NCBI RefSeq assembly: GCF_011808225.1
Contig: NZ_SOYS01000001.1
Span: 818,924 to 882,923, forward strand
Length of the DNA: 64,000 nt
Direction: 5' to 3'
Source: Cedecea colo
Lineage (GTDB): Bacteria; Pseudomonadota; Gammaproteobacteria; Enterobacterales; Enterobacteriaceae
Of the stretch, positions 47,436 through 59,400 are shown piece after piece. Both the position numbers and the translations under genes were made by a program. The notes beneath the pieces are model-generated. The model was given only the letters and a program-made list of their open reading frames with translations, did no database searches and was not told the origin of the DNA. How positions within the stretch are numbered: position 1 is the first letter of the stretch; each line of letters begins with the position of its first letter.

Positions 47436-47852
47436 TTAGCTAAGATTGGCGGCTTTGGTGCGGATAGCGCGGATCATTGCTTCGAGCCCCTGCGAGCGCG
47501 AAGGCGTAAGGTGCTGAGCCAGCGCAAGCTTCTCAAACCAGGGACGTACGTCAAAGGCGACAATATCCTGTGCGGTCATCCGTTGGTAAAGGATAAAAAC
47601 CACCGCAATAAGTCCTTTGACAATGGCGGCATCGCTGTCGCCCTCAAGCGTAATCACGCCATCCGGCTGCTGGTGCATCACAATCCATACCTTACTCTGA
47701 CAGCCCTGGATAGTATTTTCCGGCTTATGCTCCGCCTCGGGTAATTCAGGCAGCCGCCCGCCGAGCTCAATAATGTAAAGATATTTCTCTTCCCAGCTGG
47801 CGCAACGGTTGAAATTTTTCAGTAATTTTTCTTTATCTGGCAACGTGGCCAT
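47436..47852 (-). CDS. sufE: Cysteine desulfurase activator SufE
   Basis: Sulfur acceptor that takes persulfide from SufS and passes it to SufBCD for Fe-S assembly under oxidative or iron stress. It is 138 residues from ATG at 47852, the E. coli length, with GGGAGAAGG upstream. The acceptor Cys is in [11 protein letters not shown] (about residue 51). Codons ahead of 47852 lie inside sufS and are not used. It is the last gene of sufABCDSE. Confidence 0.97.
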   Translation of the reverse strand: MATLPDKEKLLKNFNRCASWEEKYLYIIELGGRLPELPEAEHKPENTIQGCQSKVWIVMHQQPDGVITLEGDSDAAIVKGLIAVVFILYQRMTAQDIVAFDVRPWFEKLALAQHLTPSRSQGLEAMIRAIRTKAANLS

Positions 47853-47865
47853 AACCTTCTCCCTG

Positions 47866-49086
47866 TTAGCCCAGAAGACGGTGGATGCGCTGCAAACCTG
47901 CTGCCAGCCGGTCCACCTCTTCTTCGGTATTGTACATAGCAAACGAGGCGCGACACATTGCCGGAACCTTGTAGAATGCCATCAGCGGCATAGCACAGTG
48001 GTGACCTGTGCGCACAGCAATCCCGTAATTATCAAGAAAGCTCCCCACGTCGTAAGCGTGATGTTTGCCCAGGTTAAACGCAATTACGCCCAGACGATCT
48101 TGCGGGCCATATACGGTCAGGTCAGGAACGGCCTGCAACGCCTGCTGAGCGTAGCGCATAAGCGAATGCTCGTACTCGTTCACCTCGGCCAGGTTGAGGC
48201 CCTCAACGTAACGTAACGCGGCCCCCAGCCCGACAATCCCGGCTGTATTAGGCGTACCGGCTTCAAAACGCCAGGGTGCTGCCGCATAGGTCGTTCCTTC
48301 CGTCAGGCTTACGGTGGCGATCATCGACCCGCCTCCTTCCCACGGCGGCATACTCTGCAAAATATCTTCACGAGCATAGAGCACGCCGATGCCTGTCGGC
48401 CCGTAAATCTTATGTCCGGAGAAGAGATAGAAATCGCAATCCAGCGCCTGCACGTCAACGGCGTGATGCATGATTGCCTGCGCGCCATCCACCAGCACCT
48501 TCACGCCAGCCTGATGCGCTGTGGCAATCATCTCCTGCAGCGGATTTTCCGTGCCAAGCACGTTCGAAACCTGGGTAATCGCCAGCAGTTTTGTATGCTC
48601 GTCGATAAGCGTCGGGAAGAGATCAAGCTGCAACGTGCCGTCTTCGTTTAGCGGAATAACCCGCAGCGTGGCGCCGGTATGCTCGCAAAGGATTTGCCAG
48701 GGTACGATATTCGCATGGTGTTCCATGGCGGAGATAATAATGTTATCCCCGGCCTGAATATTGGCGCGCCCCCAGCTGTTGGCGACCAGATTAATGCCTT
48801 CTGTCGTACCGCGAACAAAGACGATTTCTTCTGGCGTACGCGCATTGATAAAGCGCGACACCTGGTTACGCACGTTCTCCATAAGTTGGGTCGCTTCGGC
48901 GCTCAGCGTATGGATACCGCGATGCACCGCCGCGTAGCCGTGACTGTAAAAGTCCAGCTCGGCGTCAATGACCATCTGCGGTTTTTGCGCGCTGGCGGCG
49001 CTGTCGAGATACACCAGCGGCTGCCCGTTTACTTCCCGGCTTAAAATCGGAAAATCCGCCCGCACCTGTTCGATGGAAAAACTCAT
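47866..49086 (-). CDS. sufS: Cysteine desulfurase SufS
   Basis: PLP enzyme that removes sulfur from cysteine for Fe-S cluster assembly. It is 406 residues, the E. coli length. The PLP Lys is in [17 protein letters not shown] and the catalytic Cys in [12 protein letters not shown]. It overlaps sufD by 4 nt and lies 13 nt from sufE. Complete. Confidence 0.97.
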   Translation of the reverse strand: MSFSIEQVRADFPILSREVNGQPLVYLDSAASAQKPQMVIDAELDFYSHGYAAVHRGIHTLSAEATQLMENVRNQVSRFINARTPEEIVFVRGTTEGINLVANSWGRANIQAGDNIIISAMEHHANIVPWQILCEHTGATLRVIPLNEDGTLQLDLFPTLIDEHTKLLAITQVSNVLGTENPLQEMIATAHQAGVKVLVDGAQAIMHHAVDVQALDCDFYLFSGHKIYGPTGIGVLYAREDILQSMPPWEGGGSMIATVSLTEGTTYAAAPWRFEAGTPNTAGIVGLGAALRYVEGLNLAEVNEYEHSLMRYAQQALQAVPDLTVYGPQDRLGVIAFNLGKHHAYDVGSFLDNYGIAVRTGHHCAMPLMAFYKVPAMCRASFAMYNTEEEVDRLAAGLQRIHRLLG

Positions 49087-50363
49087 GCTTCGCTCCCCGC
49101 AAAGCGTTGGCCGATCCTCGCCAGCACCTGCTGTTTTAACGCCTCGTCGCTGATGCTTTCCGTAAGCTCAGCGGCAAAAGCGTAGATAATCATCTGTTGC
49201 GCCGCCTGCTCATCGATACCGCGTGAACGCAGGTAAAACATCTGCTCATCGTCGATACGGCCGATGGTTGCGCCGTGGCTGCATTTCACGTCGTCGGCAT
49301 AGATTTCAAGCTGCGGCTTGGTATCCACTTCCGCCAGACGTCCCAGCAACAGGTTGTTATTGGTCATCTGCCCGTCGGTTTTAATCGCGTGCTGCGCCAC
49401 CTTAATCATGCCGTTAAACACCGCCCGACCTTTATCCCGCACGATGGTTTTATGCAGCTGACGGCTGTTACAATAGCCCTTGTTGTGCTCAAGCCAGGTC
49501 CGGGTATCGCAGACTTCGTTGTTGACCGGCAGCGCGAGGCTGTTCATTCGCAACGTGGTATTTTCGCCGTTGAGCTGCGTGCTGGTGTTATGGCGCAACA
49601 CCGCCGCACCCAGCAGGAAGCTGTTACTCTCAACCGTAGCATCCTGGCCCAGGACTAAATCGTTATGCGCGAAGTGGTAGCTGAGGGCATTTTCAAAGGC
49701 CAGTTTATAATGGCGTAGCTGGCTGTTCGCCGCCACATCCGCAGTAAAACGAGCGCCCGTGAAGTGCGCGTGCTCATCGAAACTGACGTAATGCTCAATC
49801 ACCGTTGCCCGGGCGCCTTCGTCAAGCGACAGATGGTGGCGATAATGTGCGGTATTCATTTCCGTCCCCGCGCTGCCACGACTGACGTGTAACAACAGCA
49901 GCGGTTTTGTCGGGCTGTGATGACGCGCCACGCGGATATGCGTAACCGTTTCAGCCAGGCTTTCTGTCAGATGCAGAAAAAGTTCGCCCTGGACCGCAGC
50001 GGGCAGCGTCTGGCGTTGGTCATCCACCGTCACTTCAAAACCGCTGTTGGCAAGAGAGTCGCTCAATTCGGCGTTAAATCGCCCGTCGACAAACACTAAG
50101 CGCCAGGCATCAACGGGTAAAGCTAACGCGTCAAGCTGAATTTTGGTCAGCGCTTTCGGCGCAGGCATCGCAAACTGGTGCTGCAACAGCCCTTCCAGCG
50201 GCGTGTATTTCCAGTTTTCATGCTTGCGTGTCGGCAGACCCAGACGCAGCATCTGCTGCATATGCTCCTGCGCCTCTTTTGTGCGTCGTCTGCCCTGCGC
50301 CTCAAAGAGGTGATGCCACTGCTGCAGGGCGTTGCCGTTACTGCTGTTCGCTAAGCCAGCCAT
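49083..50363 (-). CDS. sufD: Fe-S scaffold subunit SufD
   Basis: Beta-helix partner of SufB in the SufBC2D scaffold; it is needed for iron entry. It is 426 residues (E. coli 423). The conserved ending has [20 protein letters not shown], where His is the likely cluster or iron ligand. It overlaps sufC by 26 nt and sufS by 4 nt, so the genes are translated together. Confidence 0.96.
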   Translation of the reverse strand: MAGLANSSNGNALQQWHHLFEAQGRRRTKEAQEHMQQMLRLGLPTRKHENWKYTPLEGLLQHQFAMPAPKALTKIQLDALALPVDAWRLVFVDGRFNAELSDSLANSGFEVTVDDQRQTLPAAVQGELFLHLTESLAETVTHIRVARHHSPTKPLLLLHVSRGSAGTEMNTAHYRHHLSLDEGARATVIEHYVSFDEHAHFTGARFTADVAANSQLRHYKLAFENALSYHFAHNDLVLGQDATVESNSFLLGAAVLRHNTSTQLNGENTTLRMNSLALPVNNEVCDTRTWLEHNKGYCNSRQLHKTIVRDKGRAVFNGMIKVAQHAIKTDGQMTNNNLLLGRLAEVDTKPQLEIYADDVKCSHGATIGRIDDEQMFYLRSRGIDEQAAQQMIIYAFAAELTESISDEALKQQVLARIGQRFAGSEA

Positions 50364-51084
50364 AGCCCTGCTCCTCCAGTTGTTTCACCAGGCTAAAATC
50401 GCCCGATTTCACGATGCGTCCCTGATATAACACGTGGACAAAATCAGGCTTGATGTAGTCAAGAATACGCTGGTAGTGCGTCACGATAATAAACGAACGG
50501 CTACCGTCACGCAGGGCGTTAACCCCTTCGGCAACGATTTTCAGGGCATCGATGTCCAGACCGGAGTCCGTTTCATCAAGAATGCACAGCTCCGGCTCCA
50601 GCACCGCCATTTGCAGAATATCATTACGCTTTTTCTCACCGCCGGAGAAACCGACGTTTACCGAGCGGGTCAGCAAATCTTCGGGCATTTTCAGCAGCTT
50701 GATTTTCTCTTCCATCAAATCCTGAAAATCAAACCGGTCAAGCTCTTCCAGCCCGCGATATTCGCGCGTCGCGTTGAGGGCGGTTTGCAGGAAAAACTGA
50801 TTACTGACGCCGGGGATCTCCACCGGATACTGAAAAGCCATAAAGATGCCTTCGCCTGCGCGCTCTTCCGGCGATAATTCCAGCAGGTCTTTGCCTTTAA
50901 AATGAACCTCTCCGCCGGTGACCTCGTAATCGTCACGCCCGGCAAGCGTGGCGGAAAGCGTACTTTTCCCGGAGCCGTTCGGCCCCATAATGGCATGCAC
51001 TTCCCCAGGCTTTACTTCCAGGCTCAAGCCACGCAGAATTTCTTTATCTTCAACGCTTACCTGTAAATCTTTAATGCTTAACAT
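50338..51084 (-). CDS. sufC: Fe-S assembly ATPase SufC
   Basis: ABC-type ATPase that drives shape changes of the SufB-SufD scaffold. It is 248 residues, the E. coli length. Walker A is GPNGSGKST (residues 34-42), the ABC signature VGFSGGEKKRN and Walker B LCILDETDSGLD. It is in sufABCDSE. Confidence 0.97.
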   Translation of the reverse strand: MLSIKDLQVSVEDKEILRGLSLEVKPGEVHAIMGPNGSGKSTLSATLAGRDDYEVTGGEVHFKGKDLLELSPEERAGEGIFMAFQYPVEIPGVSNQFFLQTALNATREYRGLEELDRFDFQDLMEEKIKLLKMPEDLLTRSVNVGFSGGEKKRNDILQMAVLEPELCILDETDSGLDIDALKIVAEGVNALRDGSRSFIIVTHYQRILDYIKPDFVHVLYQGRIVKSGDFSLVKQLEEQGYGWLSEQQ

Positions 51085-51100
51085 AGTTTTCCCTTAATGC

Positions 51101-52585
51101 TTAACCGACACTGTGTTCGAGGCTTATCGCTAATAATTTTTGTGCTTCCACCGCGAATTCGAGTGGCAGTTCAGAGAACACATCTTTACAGAATCCATTG
51201 ACGATCATCGATATGGCATCGTCCTGGGCAATTCCGCGTTGCAGGCAGTAGAACAACTGATCTTCACCAATACGCGAAGTAGTCGCTTCGTGCTCCAGCT
51301 GGGCGGTGTTGTTGCGGCATTCCACGTAGGGGAAGGTATGAGCGCCGCTGTCCGGCCCGATAAGCATTGAGTCGCACTGGGTGAAGTTACGGGCGTTGAT
51401 TGCGGTTGGCATGATTTTCACCAGACCGCGATAGCTGTTCTGGCTGTGCCCGGCGGAGATGCCCTTCGAGATAATCGTCGATTTGGTGTTTTTACCAATA
51501 TGGATCATTTTGGTGCCCGTATCGGCCTGCTGGTTCCCGGCCGTCAACGCCACGGAGAAGAATTCGCCGATGGAATTGTCGCCGCGCAGAATAACGCTTG
51601 GGTATTTCCAGGTAATGGCGGAACCTGTTTCTGACTGGGTCCAGGACATCTTGCTGTTTGCCCCTTCGCACAGGGCACGCTTGGTCACAAAGTTCAGGAT
51701 GCCGCCGGTGTTCCCGTCGCCCGGGAACCAGTTCTGCACCGTGGAGTACTTCACTTCCGCATCTTTATGGATGATGACTTCCACTACCGCCGCGTGAAGC
51801 TGATAGCTGTCACGAACCGGGGCCGAACACCCTTCAATGTAGCTCACGTAGCTGCCTTCATCTGCCACGAGGATGGTCCGCTCGAACTGACCGGTTTTTT
51901 CGGCATTGATACGAAAATAGGTAGAAAGCTCCATCGGACAGCGAACGCCTTTCGGCACGTAGATAAACGTGCCGTCGGAAGCCACGGCGGCATTCAGCGC
52001 GGCAAAAAAGTTATCGTTACTCGGTACTACCGTGCCGAGATACTTTTTCACCAGCTCAGGATATTCGTGAATAGCCTCGCCGAAGGAGCAGAAGATAATG
52101 CCCTGTTCTGAAAGCTTTTCACGGTAGGTCGTGGCCACGGAAACCGAGTCAAAAATTGCATCCACGGCCACTTCTGAGCCTTCACGTACCGGTACGCCAA
52201 GCTGTTTAAACGCCTCTTCCACTTCGCCCGTCAGATAAGCGTTGCTGCCGGGCTGCTGCACGGCACCCGGCTGGGATGCGCAGTTGTCGTCACAGCTACC
52301 GCAGGACGGCGCGGAGTAATAGCTGTAATCCTGATAGTTGAGCTTTTCATAGTTGGCCTTCAGCCAGTGCGGCTCTTCCATCTCAAGCCAGGCGCGGTAA
52401 GCGCTCAGGCGAAATTCAAGCATCCACTCTGGCTCATTGCGCCGCGCAGAAATCGCCCGCACCACCTCTTCGTTAATGCCGTGCGCCATTTCGTCGGTTT
52501 TGAGCTGAGTGAAGAAGCCTTCTTTATAGTGATGGCCGCCAGCCCAGGTTTGTACGTCGTCGGTTGTTTCAGTATTACGTGACAT
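51101..52585 (-). CDS. sufB: Fe-S scaffold subunit SufB
   Basis: Main scaffold subunit on which clusters are built. The start is ATG at 52585 ([14 protein letters not shown]), giving 494 residues (E. coli 495); further upstream codons lie between sufA and sufB and are not used. Conserved segments include [20 protein letters not shown] and [20 protein letters not shown]. It is 8 nt after sufA. Confidence 0.97.
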   Translation of the reverse strand: MSRNTETTDDVQTWAGGHHYKEGFFTQLKTDEMAHGINEEVVRAISARRNEPEWMLEFRLSAYRAWLEMEEPHWLKANYEKLNYQDYSYYSAPSCGSCDDNCASQPGAVQQPGSNAYLTGEVEEAFKQLGVPVREGSEVAVDAIFDSVSVATTYREKLSEQGIIFCSFGEAIHEYPELVKKYLGTVVPSNDNFFAALNAAVASDGTFIYVPKGVRCPMELSTYFRINAEKTGQFERTILVADEGSYVSYIEGCSAPVRDSYQLHAAVVEVIIHKDAEVKYSTVQNWFPGDGNTGGILNFVTKRALCEGANSKMSWTQSETGSAITWKYPSVILRGDNSIGEFFSVALTAGNQQADTGTKMIHIGKNTKSTIISKGISAGHSQNSYRGLVKIMPTAINARNFTQCDSMLIGPDSGAHTFPYVECRNNTAQLEHEATTSRIGEDQLFYCLQRGIAQDDAISMIVNGFCKDVFSELPLEFAVEAQKLLAISLEHSVG

Positions 52586-52593
52586 AATCCCGC

Positions 52594-52962
52594 CTACACC
52601 CCAAAGCTTTCGCCACAGCCACATTCGTTCTGTGCTTTCGGGTTGTTGAATTTGAAAATTTCGTTTAGGCCTTCGCGCACATAGTCGACCTCGGTACCAT
52701 CAATAAACGGCATGGCCGACAGCGGAACCCATAGCTTTGCGCCCGCCGTTTCAAAAAGAAGGTCGTCTTTATGAGGCTCTTTTACGGTATCGAGCACGTA
52801 ACCAAAGCCTGCACATCCGGTTTGCTTTATGCCAAGGCGCACGCCGAGCAGTCCCGGCTGCTGGCTTACCAGCTTGCGTATATGCGTGGCCGCGTCAGGG
52901 GTTAGCGTCAATCCCTGCCAGGCGAATTCATTAGGATCGAAGCTACCTGTTTGCACATCCAT
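52594..52962 (-). CDS. sufA: A-type Fe-S carrier SufA
   Basis: Carrier that takes clusters from the scaffold to apoproteins. It is 122 residues, the E. coli length, with the three conserved Cys: TGCAGFGY and the ECGCGES pair near the end. It is the first gene of the suf operon, with a Fur site upstream. Confidence 0.97.
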   Translation of the reverse strand: MDVQTGSFDPNEFAWQGLTLTPDAATHIRKLVSQQPGLLGVRLGIKQTGCAGFGYVLDTVKEPHKDDLLFETAGAKLWVPLSAMPFIDGTEVDYVREGLNEIFKFNNPKAQNECGCGESFGV

Positions 52963-53006
52963 AGTTCACCTCTTCTGTTTTGCCGCCCAAAGGCCGATAC
53001 CCTATG

Positions 53007-53027
53007 TTAATGATAACAATTATCAAT
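53007..53027. promoter_or_regulatory. Fur box of the suf operon
   Basis: TTAATGATAACAATTATCAA is an AT-rich inverted repeat close to the Fur consensus (GATAATGATAATCATTATC). It lies about 45 nt upstream of sufA. Fur repression of suf is established in E. coli. OxyR, IscR and IHF sites also act there but I could not place them by eye. Confidence 0.65.
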
Positions 53028-53554
53028 ACAACATCCTGATAACAGGGGTATTCAAGAAATGCTGCTTTTTTGGACGTCTTTATTAAGGATAGACCCTGCT
53101 GAAACTCTTGCTGATGGCGAAAAATTCTATTTAAGCTGCTGAAATAAAGAGGAATTATTTTCAGAAAGTCGGAATGAACGGTAGAAAGAAAAAGATGTAT
53201 AGGGAATATCTATTTAAGTGAGAGGCAGAAGGCTACAGAGGCAAGAAAACCGATGCGAAACGGTAACGCCCTGTTTCCAGGCCGGTACGCGGCGGCAACC
53301 TGACAACTTTTTATCCGCGCTTAATGCAGATATTAAACCTATCAACGCTATACATTTTTCACCTCCGGCAAACGCCAGCGCAATACACCATATAAATTAT
53401 TATGCGCAGTCATATATGTCTCCTTAATGCTTATTTAAAGCCTTTTCCCCAGAAATTACCGCTGACAGGCTTATGCATTTGCTGTAAAAACCGATAGTTA
53501 TATATGGAATGTAAATTCAGGATATTTCTATAATAAACATAAGCGGGGAATTCG
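53028..53554. other. Gene-poor gap between suf and the chemoreceptor gene
   Basis: About 530 nt. ydiH and a recognisable rydB, found here in E. coli, are not seen. Two tiny minus-strand frames have good ribosome-binding sites: 53348-53413 (ATG after AAGGAGACATAT, 21 codons, MTAHNNLYGVLRWRLPEVKN then V) and a 14-codon frame starting after GGAGGTGAAAA near 53351 and ending near 53307. They could be leader peptides or chance. Confidence 0.35.
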
Positions 53555-55105
53555 ATGTTAAGCCTTAGTCTGGAAAAAAAGATCAAAAGCGGTTTATTAG
53601 GCCTCATAGTGGTCATTATTTTGGCACAGGCCTACAGCTTCTTTTCTGCACAAAAATCATATGTTAATTTTAACGGCGCCGCTGCGCTATCCGCCAATGT
53701 CACTACACTAGACCGTAGCAATTACAACCTTGCTATGATGCGTTATTACCTCAATTCACTATTAGTCAGCCATATGTCTGGCGAGCCCTGGGATGAAAGC
53801 CGTGCTGCCCGTATTAACAACGGCCTGGCGGGGATTAAAAGCAACGTTACTACCTGGCTCAATGAACCAAGGGTCAACAAAATAGGCGAGGTAATGGCAG
53901 ACGATATCAGCACGCGCTTTTATGCTTTAACAGATTATATTGAAAACTCCGTCAATGAATTACGCAACGGCACCTACCGGTGGATCGATAAAACAGAAGA
54001 CTATGATGCGCTGGCGCAATCGATCTCTCTTTATATTCAGGAGGCAAAAAAGCTTGAAACCTGGTATATCGGCGAAGCTAAACTTGATCGTGATACTTTA
54101 TTTATTGTTTCCACCGTGCTGTGCATATTATTTCTAGGATTGTATGTATTGACCTCTTCCTGGTTTAAAAGAAATATTCTCAAACGCATCAATACGCTGT
54201 CAGCGCTGTTTGAAGAGATTAGCCGTGGCAATCTGGCCTTTACGATGAATGTCGATGCGAAAGACGAGCTGGGCCAGCTTTTTTCCGGCTTAGGGTCAAT
54301 GAAGGATGAACTGGTATCGGTAATTTCTTCAGTACAGGAAACCTCATCAAAAATTAGCCAGTCCTCTGCAAAAATTTCCGTCGGCAACCAGGACCTGTCC
54401 GCGCGCACTGAGCAACAGGCAAGCGCGTTACAGCAAACCGCTGCCAGTATGGAAGAGATTAAAACCACCGTTAAAAACAATGCTGATAACGCCCGTCTGG
54501 CAAGCCAGCTCGCGCTGGACGCTAATGAAGTCGCAAATAACGGTGCTGTCGTCATGAACAACGTTATTGCGACAATGCAAAAAATTGAACAAAGCGCCAC
54601 CTTGATTGCTGATATTAATAATGTGATCACCGGCATTGCCAACCAAACGAATATTCTGGCCCTTAACGCAGCGGTTGAAGCTGCACGAGCGGGTGAGCAA
54701 GGGCGTGGTTTCGCGGTGGTTGCCAGCGAAGTGAGAAATCTGGCCAAAAGCAGCGCCGATGCGGCGAAAGAAATCAGCGATCTGATTTGCGAGTCGGTCT
54801 CTAATGCAAGCCAGGGCACGCTGCAGGTTCAGGACGCAGGGAAAAGAATGCAGGATATTGTTAATTCGATTACCCAGGTGAGCAATATTATGAGTGAAAT
54901 CACCGTCGCTTCTGACGAACAAAGCGCTGGCATCAATCAGATTGCGACAGCGGTGAATGAGATGGATATCGTGACCCAGCAGAATGCTGCTCTGGTGGTA
55001 GAATCGGCTACTATAACAGGCCATATGGATCGTTTAGCCCATAAGCTTTCCGGTACCGTGGCCGTCTTTAAGACCGAGGGTGCCGAAATATCGCCTGCGT
55101 ATTAA
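53555..55105 (+). CDS. Methyl-accepting chemotaxis protein
   Basis: Transmembrane chemoreceptor. It is 516 residues: two membrane helices (about 12-32 and 184-205) around a helical periplasmic sensor domain, a HAMP domain (206-260) and the signalling hairpin with tip sequence NQTNILALNAAVEAARAGEQ. Methylation-type Glu/Gln pairs lie on both sides of it. The C-terminus ends AEISPAY, without the NWETF-type CheR-binding tail. The ligand is unknown. It is an accessory gene at this position, not present in E. coli. Confidence 0.93.
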   Translation: MLSLSLEKKIKSGLLGLIVVIILAQAYSFFSAQKSYVNFNGAAALSANVTTLDRSNYNLAMMRYYLNSLLVSHMSGEPWDESRAARINNGLAGIKSNVTTWLNEPRVNKIGEVMADDISTRFYALTDYIENSVNELRNGTYRWIDKTEDYDALAQSISLYIQEAKKLETWYIGEAKLDRDTLFIVSTVLCILFLGLYVLTSSWFKRNILKRINTLSALFEEISRGNLAFTMNVDAKDELGQLFSGLGSMKDELVSVISSVQETSSKISQSSAKISVGNQDLSARTEQQASALQQTAASMEEIKTTVKNNADNARLASQLALDANEVANNGAVVMNNVIATMQKIEQSATLIADINNVITGIANQTNILALNAAVEAARAGEQGRGFAVVASEVRNLAKSSADAAKEISDLICESVSNASQGTLQVQDAGKRMQDIVNSITQVSNIMSEITVASDEQSAGINQIATAVNEMDIVTQQNAALVVESATITGHMDRLAHKLSGTVAVFKTEGAEISPAY

Positions 55106-55118
55106 ACCTGTGTAGACA

Positions 55119-55151
55119 GAAAAGCCCCGTTGCTCAAGGCACGGGGCTTTT
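55119..55151 (+). terminator. Terminator after the chemoreceptor gene
   Basis: AAAAGCCCCGT and ACGGGGCTTTT perfect arms around a 10-nt loop, 14 nt after the stop. Confidence 0.8.
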
Positions 55152-55193
55152 GCGTTAATAGCGTAAATAATTAAACCGATCTGCCAACGCTCG

Positions 55194-55619
55194 CTATAAC
55201 CACCCTCTTCTGGTAAAGGTGGCTTTTGTCGCCTCGTTTAAATCATAGTTGCCAAGCTCAGCAGGCTTAACCCAGGCTATTTCCTGAAACTCTTCATTAA
55301 ACGTCACCTGCCGGTTGGCGCTGACGCAGTTGAACAACAGATAAATCATATAGATTTCTTCTTTCGTTCCGTCCGCATAGGTTTTGATACGCACATCATC
55401 TGAAAACGTCCAGGGCGTTATGCTGGTTATCTGCAAAGCATCGCCCAGTTCCTCGCGGATCTCCCGTAATAACGCCTCGTTGAGATGTTCGCCAGCTTCC
55501 ATACCTCCGCCGGAAAGCGCCCACTGTCCCGGAAAAACGCCGCGATCGCTCGCCATTTTACAAAGTAAAACTTCGCCATCGTTTTCAATAATGGGACAAA
55601 CGATAATTCTCTGGCGCAT
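55194..55619 (-). CDS. nudI: Nudix nucleoside triphosphatase NudI
   Basis: Nudix pyrophosphohydrolase that in E. coli prefers pyrimidine deoxynucleotides (dTTP, dCTP, dUTP). The start is ATG at 55619 with CAGGAGGTC upstream, giving 141 residues, the E. coli length. The Nudix box is [20 protein letters not shown] followed by ELGD (from about residue 38). In E. coli nudI lies elsewhere (yfaO, near arnBCADTEF); here it is between a chemoreceptor and menI. Confidence 0.93.
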   Translation of the reverse strand: MRQRIIVCPIIENDGEVLLCKMASDRGVFPGQWALSGGGMEAGEHLNEALLREIREELGDALQITSITPWTFSDDVRIKTYADGTKEEIYMIYLLFNCVSANRQVTFNEEFQEIAWVKPAELGNYDLNEATKATFTRRGWL

Positions 55620-56038
55620 ATGACCTCCTGTTGTCTTTTTAACGCTATCGACCTTAGCAGAAATGCCGGAGAGATACCTTAGCCTGCGACGAAGAGAAAA
55701 ACGTTGCGAAGCCTTATTCACACTGCACCAATGGAAGCCTACATGATGAATATGAATTCTCCTGCCCAGTAGTTATTAACGCCAAAAATCTCGATGTTAT
55801 CGACCTGGCCGAACGCGGTGAATGACCTGCCGACGTTTTTCCTGATAAGCCATTGCCCGCTGCACGCATTGAGTGATTATCAATAATTCACTTATTAGCG
55901 TTCCCCGCTTCGCAGGCGTTTGCAAATTCAGAAGATTTATATGGTTGCAGCCAGGTACTGACGCGCTTGCCGACCTGAATCATGCAAAGGGCGGATAAGC
56001 GCAAAATTTATTCGCCCTGTAGTTTACGAAACCGTAAT
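55620..56038. other. Gap with a possible gene remnant
   Basis: No intact gene is seen in these 419 nt. On the plus strand a frame ending at about 55827 reads [20 protein letters not shown] before a stop, protein-like but without a start or full length. It may be the end of a decayed gene. I do not recognise the family. Confidence 0.3.
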
Positions 56039-56449
56039 TTAAACCACCGCCGTCGTCAGCCGGGAAGTACAACAAAGCCTTCCCTGCTCATCGCTGATTT
56101 CAATCTGCCAGACCTGATGGCGACGTCCAACGTGGACCGCCTTGCACACGCCACGCACGATGCCCTCACGCGCGGAGCGCAGATGGTTAGCATTCACCTC
56201 CAGGCCAACGATTTTTTGCTCGCCCTCGGTGCACAAATAGCCCGCCACCGACCCGAGCGTTTCCGCCAGCACGACAGATGCGCCGCCGTGCAGCAGGCCG
56301 AACGGTTGACGGGTGCGATTATCAACCGGCATGGTGGCTTCCAGTTCGCTATCGCTAATGCGGGTAAACACGATGCCAACATGTGCGACCATATTACCGG
56401 CGCTCAGCGCATTGAGCGCCTCCAGGGTGGTTTCTCGTCGCCAGATCAT
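56039..56449 (-). CDS. menI: 1,4-dihydroxy-2-naphthoyl-CoA thioesterase MenI
   Basis: Hotdog-fold thioesterase that releases 1,4-dihydroxy-2-naphthoate in menaquinone synthesis. It is 136 residues, the E. coli YdiI length. The hotdog helix is [20 protein letters not shown] with the catalytic Glu about residue 63. Its start overlaps the end of ydiJ by 4 nt, so the two are likely co-translated. Confidence 0.95.
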   Translation of the reverse strand: MIWRRETTLEALNALSAGNMVAHVGIVFTRISDSELEATMPVDNRTRQPFGLLHGGASVVLAETLGSVAGYLCTEGEQKIVGLEVNANHLRSAREGIVRGVCKAVHVGRRHQVWQIEISDEQGRLCCTSRLTTAVV

Positions 56450-59400
56450 CCCAGAATCTCCAGCAGGGCCTGCAACGGATGACGCACGCCGTTGCCCTCC
56501 ACGCGTTTAACCTGGCTGCGGCAGGAATAGCCCGTTGCCAGGCAGCGTTGACGCGGCAGGCGCTGCATCGCCTGATGCCATGAAAGCTCGTAAATACCAA
56601 GCGAGTTGGCGTGATTTTTCACCTCATGCCCGTAGGTTCCGGCCATGCCGCAGCAACCGACGCTGACGTTTTCCAGTTTCGCCCCAAAGCGCGCAAAAAT
56701 CGCAGCCCACAGGCCTGGCGCGGTTGGCAGCGCCGTTACCTCGGTACAATGGCCGAATAAATACCAGGATTCGCCTCCGACGGGCGTGATTTCACGATCT
56801 GCCAGCACGCCTTGCAGCCATTCATGCACTAGCTGCACGTGGAAATCCCCGCGATCTTCGCCCAGCGTTTGCTTGTACTCATCGCGATAGCAAAGCACCA
56901 GCGCCGGGTCGACACCCACCATTGGCATGCCTAATGCCGCAATGCGATTCAGGAACTCTGAGGTTTTACGCGCCGTGCGGGCGAATTTCAGCAGAAAACC
57001 TTTAATATGCTGCGCCTTACCGTTTGGTGAAAACGGCAGCACTACAGGTTCGAAGCCTAGTTTTTCCACCAGGCGCACGAAATCTGCAACAACCTGGGCA
57101 TCGTAATAACTGGTAAACGGGTCCTGCACCACCAGTACGGTTTTAGCGCGCTGCTCTGCGCTGTATTTCTCAAGCTGCTCAAGCGTGGTATTCGCTGAAT
57201 GATGCCCCACCAGCCGCTGCTGCAGCGTCGGCGTGGAAAGCGCAGGCAGGTCAACCATACCGATGTGTTTTTGCGACAGATTGCGCACCCACGGCTGGCT
57301 CATAAAGAAGTTGAAGGTTTTCGGCGCGCGCGCCATTAGCGGTGCATAGCTTTCAACCGTTGCCACCAGATGATCGCGCACCGGGCGCAGATAGCGGGTG
57401 TGATAAAGCTGCAGGAAACGAGAGCGGAATTCCGGCACGTCGATTTTAATCGGACACTGCGTGGAACACGCTTTACAGGCCAGACAGCCGGACATCGCCT
57501 CTTTTACTTCGTGTGAAAAATCGTATTCGCCTTTGCGCGCATGCCAGGTATTACGGCTCCGCTCGATAAGCCCCCGCAGGCTGGCACGTTGTTCCGGTAA
57601 CTGCTTCTCAAGCGCTTCCGGATCAACGCCGCGATCGGCCAGCAGACGCAGCCATTCACGAGTTAGCGTGGCACGTCCTTTCGGGGAATGGATACGGTTG
57701 CTGGTAATCTTCATCGACGGACACATCGGGCTCTTCACGTCGAAGTTAAAACAAAGGCCGTTGCCGTTACACTCCATCGCACCGCGCCAGGAAGTCCGTA
57801 CAGCGATGGGGATTTGCCTGTCGAAAGTGCCGCGCTTCACCGCATCTACCTGCATCATCGGATCGTCCACGCCGAGCGGCGGGCAAATTTTGCCCGGATT
57901 CAGGCGGTTGTCCGGATCGAACGCGGCTTTAATGCGCCGCAGCTCCTCGAAAAGCGTTTCCCCGAAGAATGCCGGACTGTATTGCGCGCGGAAACCTTTG
58001 CCGTGTTCGCCCCACAGCAGGCCGCCGTATTTTGCGGTCAGCGCCACCACATCGTCTGAGATACGCTTCATCAGCATTTCCTGATGCGGGTCGCACATAT
58101 CCAGCGCCGGGCGCACGTGGAGCACGCCCGCATCCACATGGCCGAACATGCCATAGCTCAGATTGTGGCTGTCGAGCAGCGCGCGGAATTCAACGATATA
58201 GTCAGCCAGATGCTGCGGTGGAACGCAGGTATCCTCAGCAAACGGAATAGGCTTCGCCTGCCCTTTAGCGTTACCCAGCAGGCCTACCGCTTTTTTACGC
58301 ATGCCGTAGATAAGCTCGATACCGGCAAGATCGCTACAAATCTGCCAGCCGATAACCCCGCCCTCGCCTTGCGCTATCAGCGTATCAAGGCGTTCACACA
58401 AAGCGGTCACCTGGCTTTCAATCAGCTCCGCATCATCACCGGCAAATTCAACGATATTCAGGCCGAGCATCTCTTTATCCGGCACGTCGGTAATCAGTTC
58501 GCTCACCGAATGCCAGACAATATCCTCCCGCGCCAGGTTCAGTACTTTGGAATCTACCGTCTCGACGGAAAGCGCGCGGGCTTCCACCATAAACGGCGCG
58601 CTGCGCAGCGCGGAATCGAAGGAGTCGTACTTCACATTCACCAGCCTGCGCACCTTCGGCAGGCGCGTGATGTCCAGCTTCGCTTCGGTGATAAACGCCA
58701 GCGTGCCTTCCGAGCCTGTCAGAATGCGGGTGAGATCAAACTGCGAAAGATCGTCGTTAAAAACGTGCCGCAGATCGTAGCCGGTAAGGAAACGGTTGAG
58801 TTTTGGGAACCTGTCGGTAATTAACTGGCGCTGTTCGCGGCAACGGTCATAAACCGTACGGTAAATTTTTCCGATGGTGCTTCCATCGCGGCCCATATCT
58901 TCAGCAAGGGCTGCGGACATAGGATGCGTGTCGAGGATATCGCCGCCCAGCAGCACGGCACGTACGCCCATCACATGATCGGAAGTTTTGCCGTACACCA
59001 GCGAACCCTGCCCGGAGGCGTCGGTATTTATCATCCCGCCAAGCGTTGCGCGGTTACTGGTGGAAAGTTCCGGGGCAAAGAAATAGCCGTAAGGTTTCAG
59101 ATACTGATTAAGCTGGTCTTTAATTACCCCGGCTTCCACGCGCACCCAACCCTGCTCGGGATCGATCTCAATAATGCGGTTCATGTAGCGGGACATGTCA
59201 ACGACAATCCCTTTGTTCAGCGCCTGGCCGTTGGTGCCGGTGCCGCCGCCGCGGGGGGTAAAGACCAGAGACCTGAAACGTTCTTCGCACGCCAGACGGG
59301 CAAGCAAAGCCACATCTGCCGTAGAACGGGGAAACAATACGGCGTCCGGCAACAGCTGATAAATACTGTTATCGGTGGCCATGGTTAACCGGTCAGCGTA

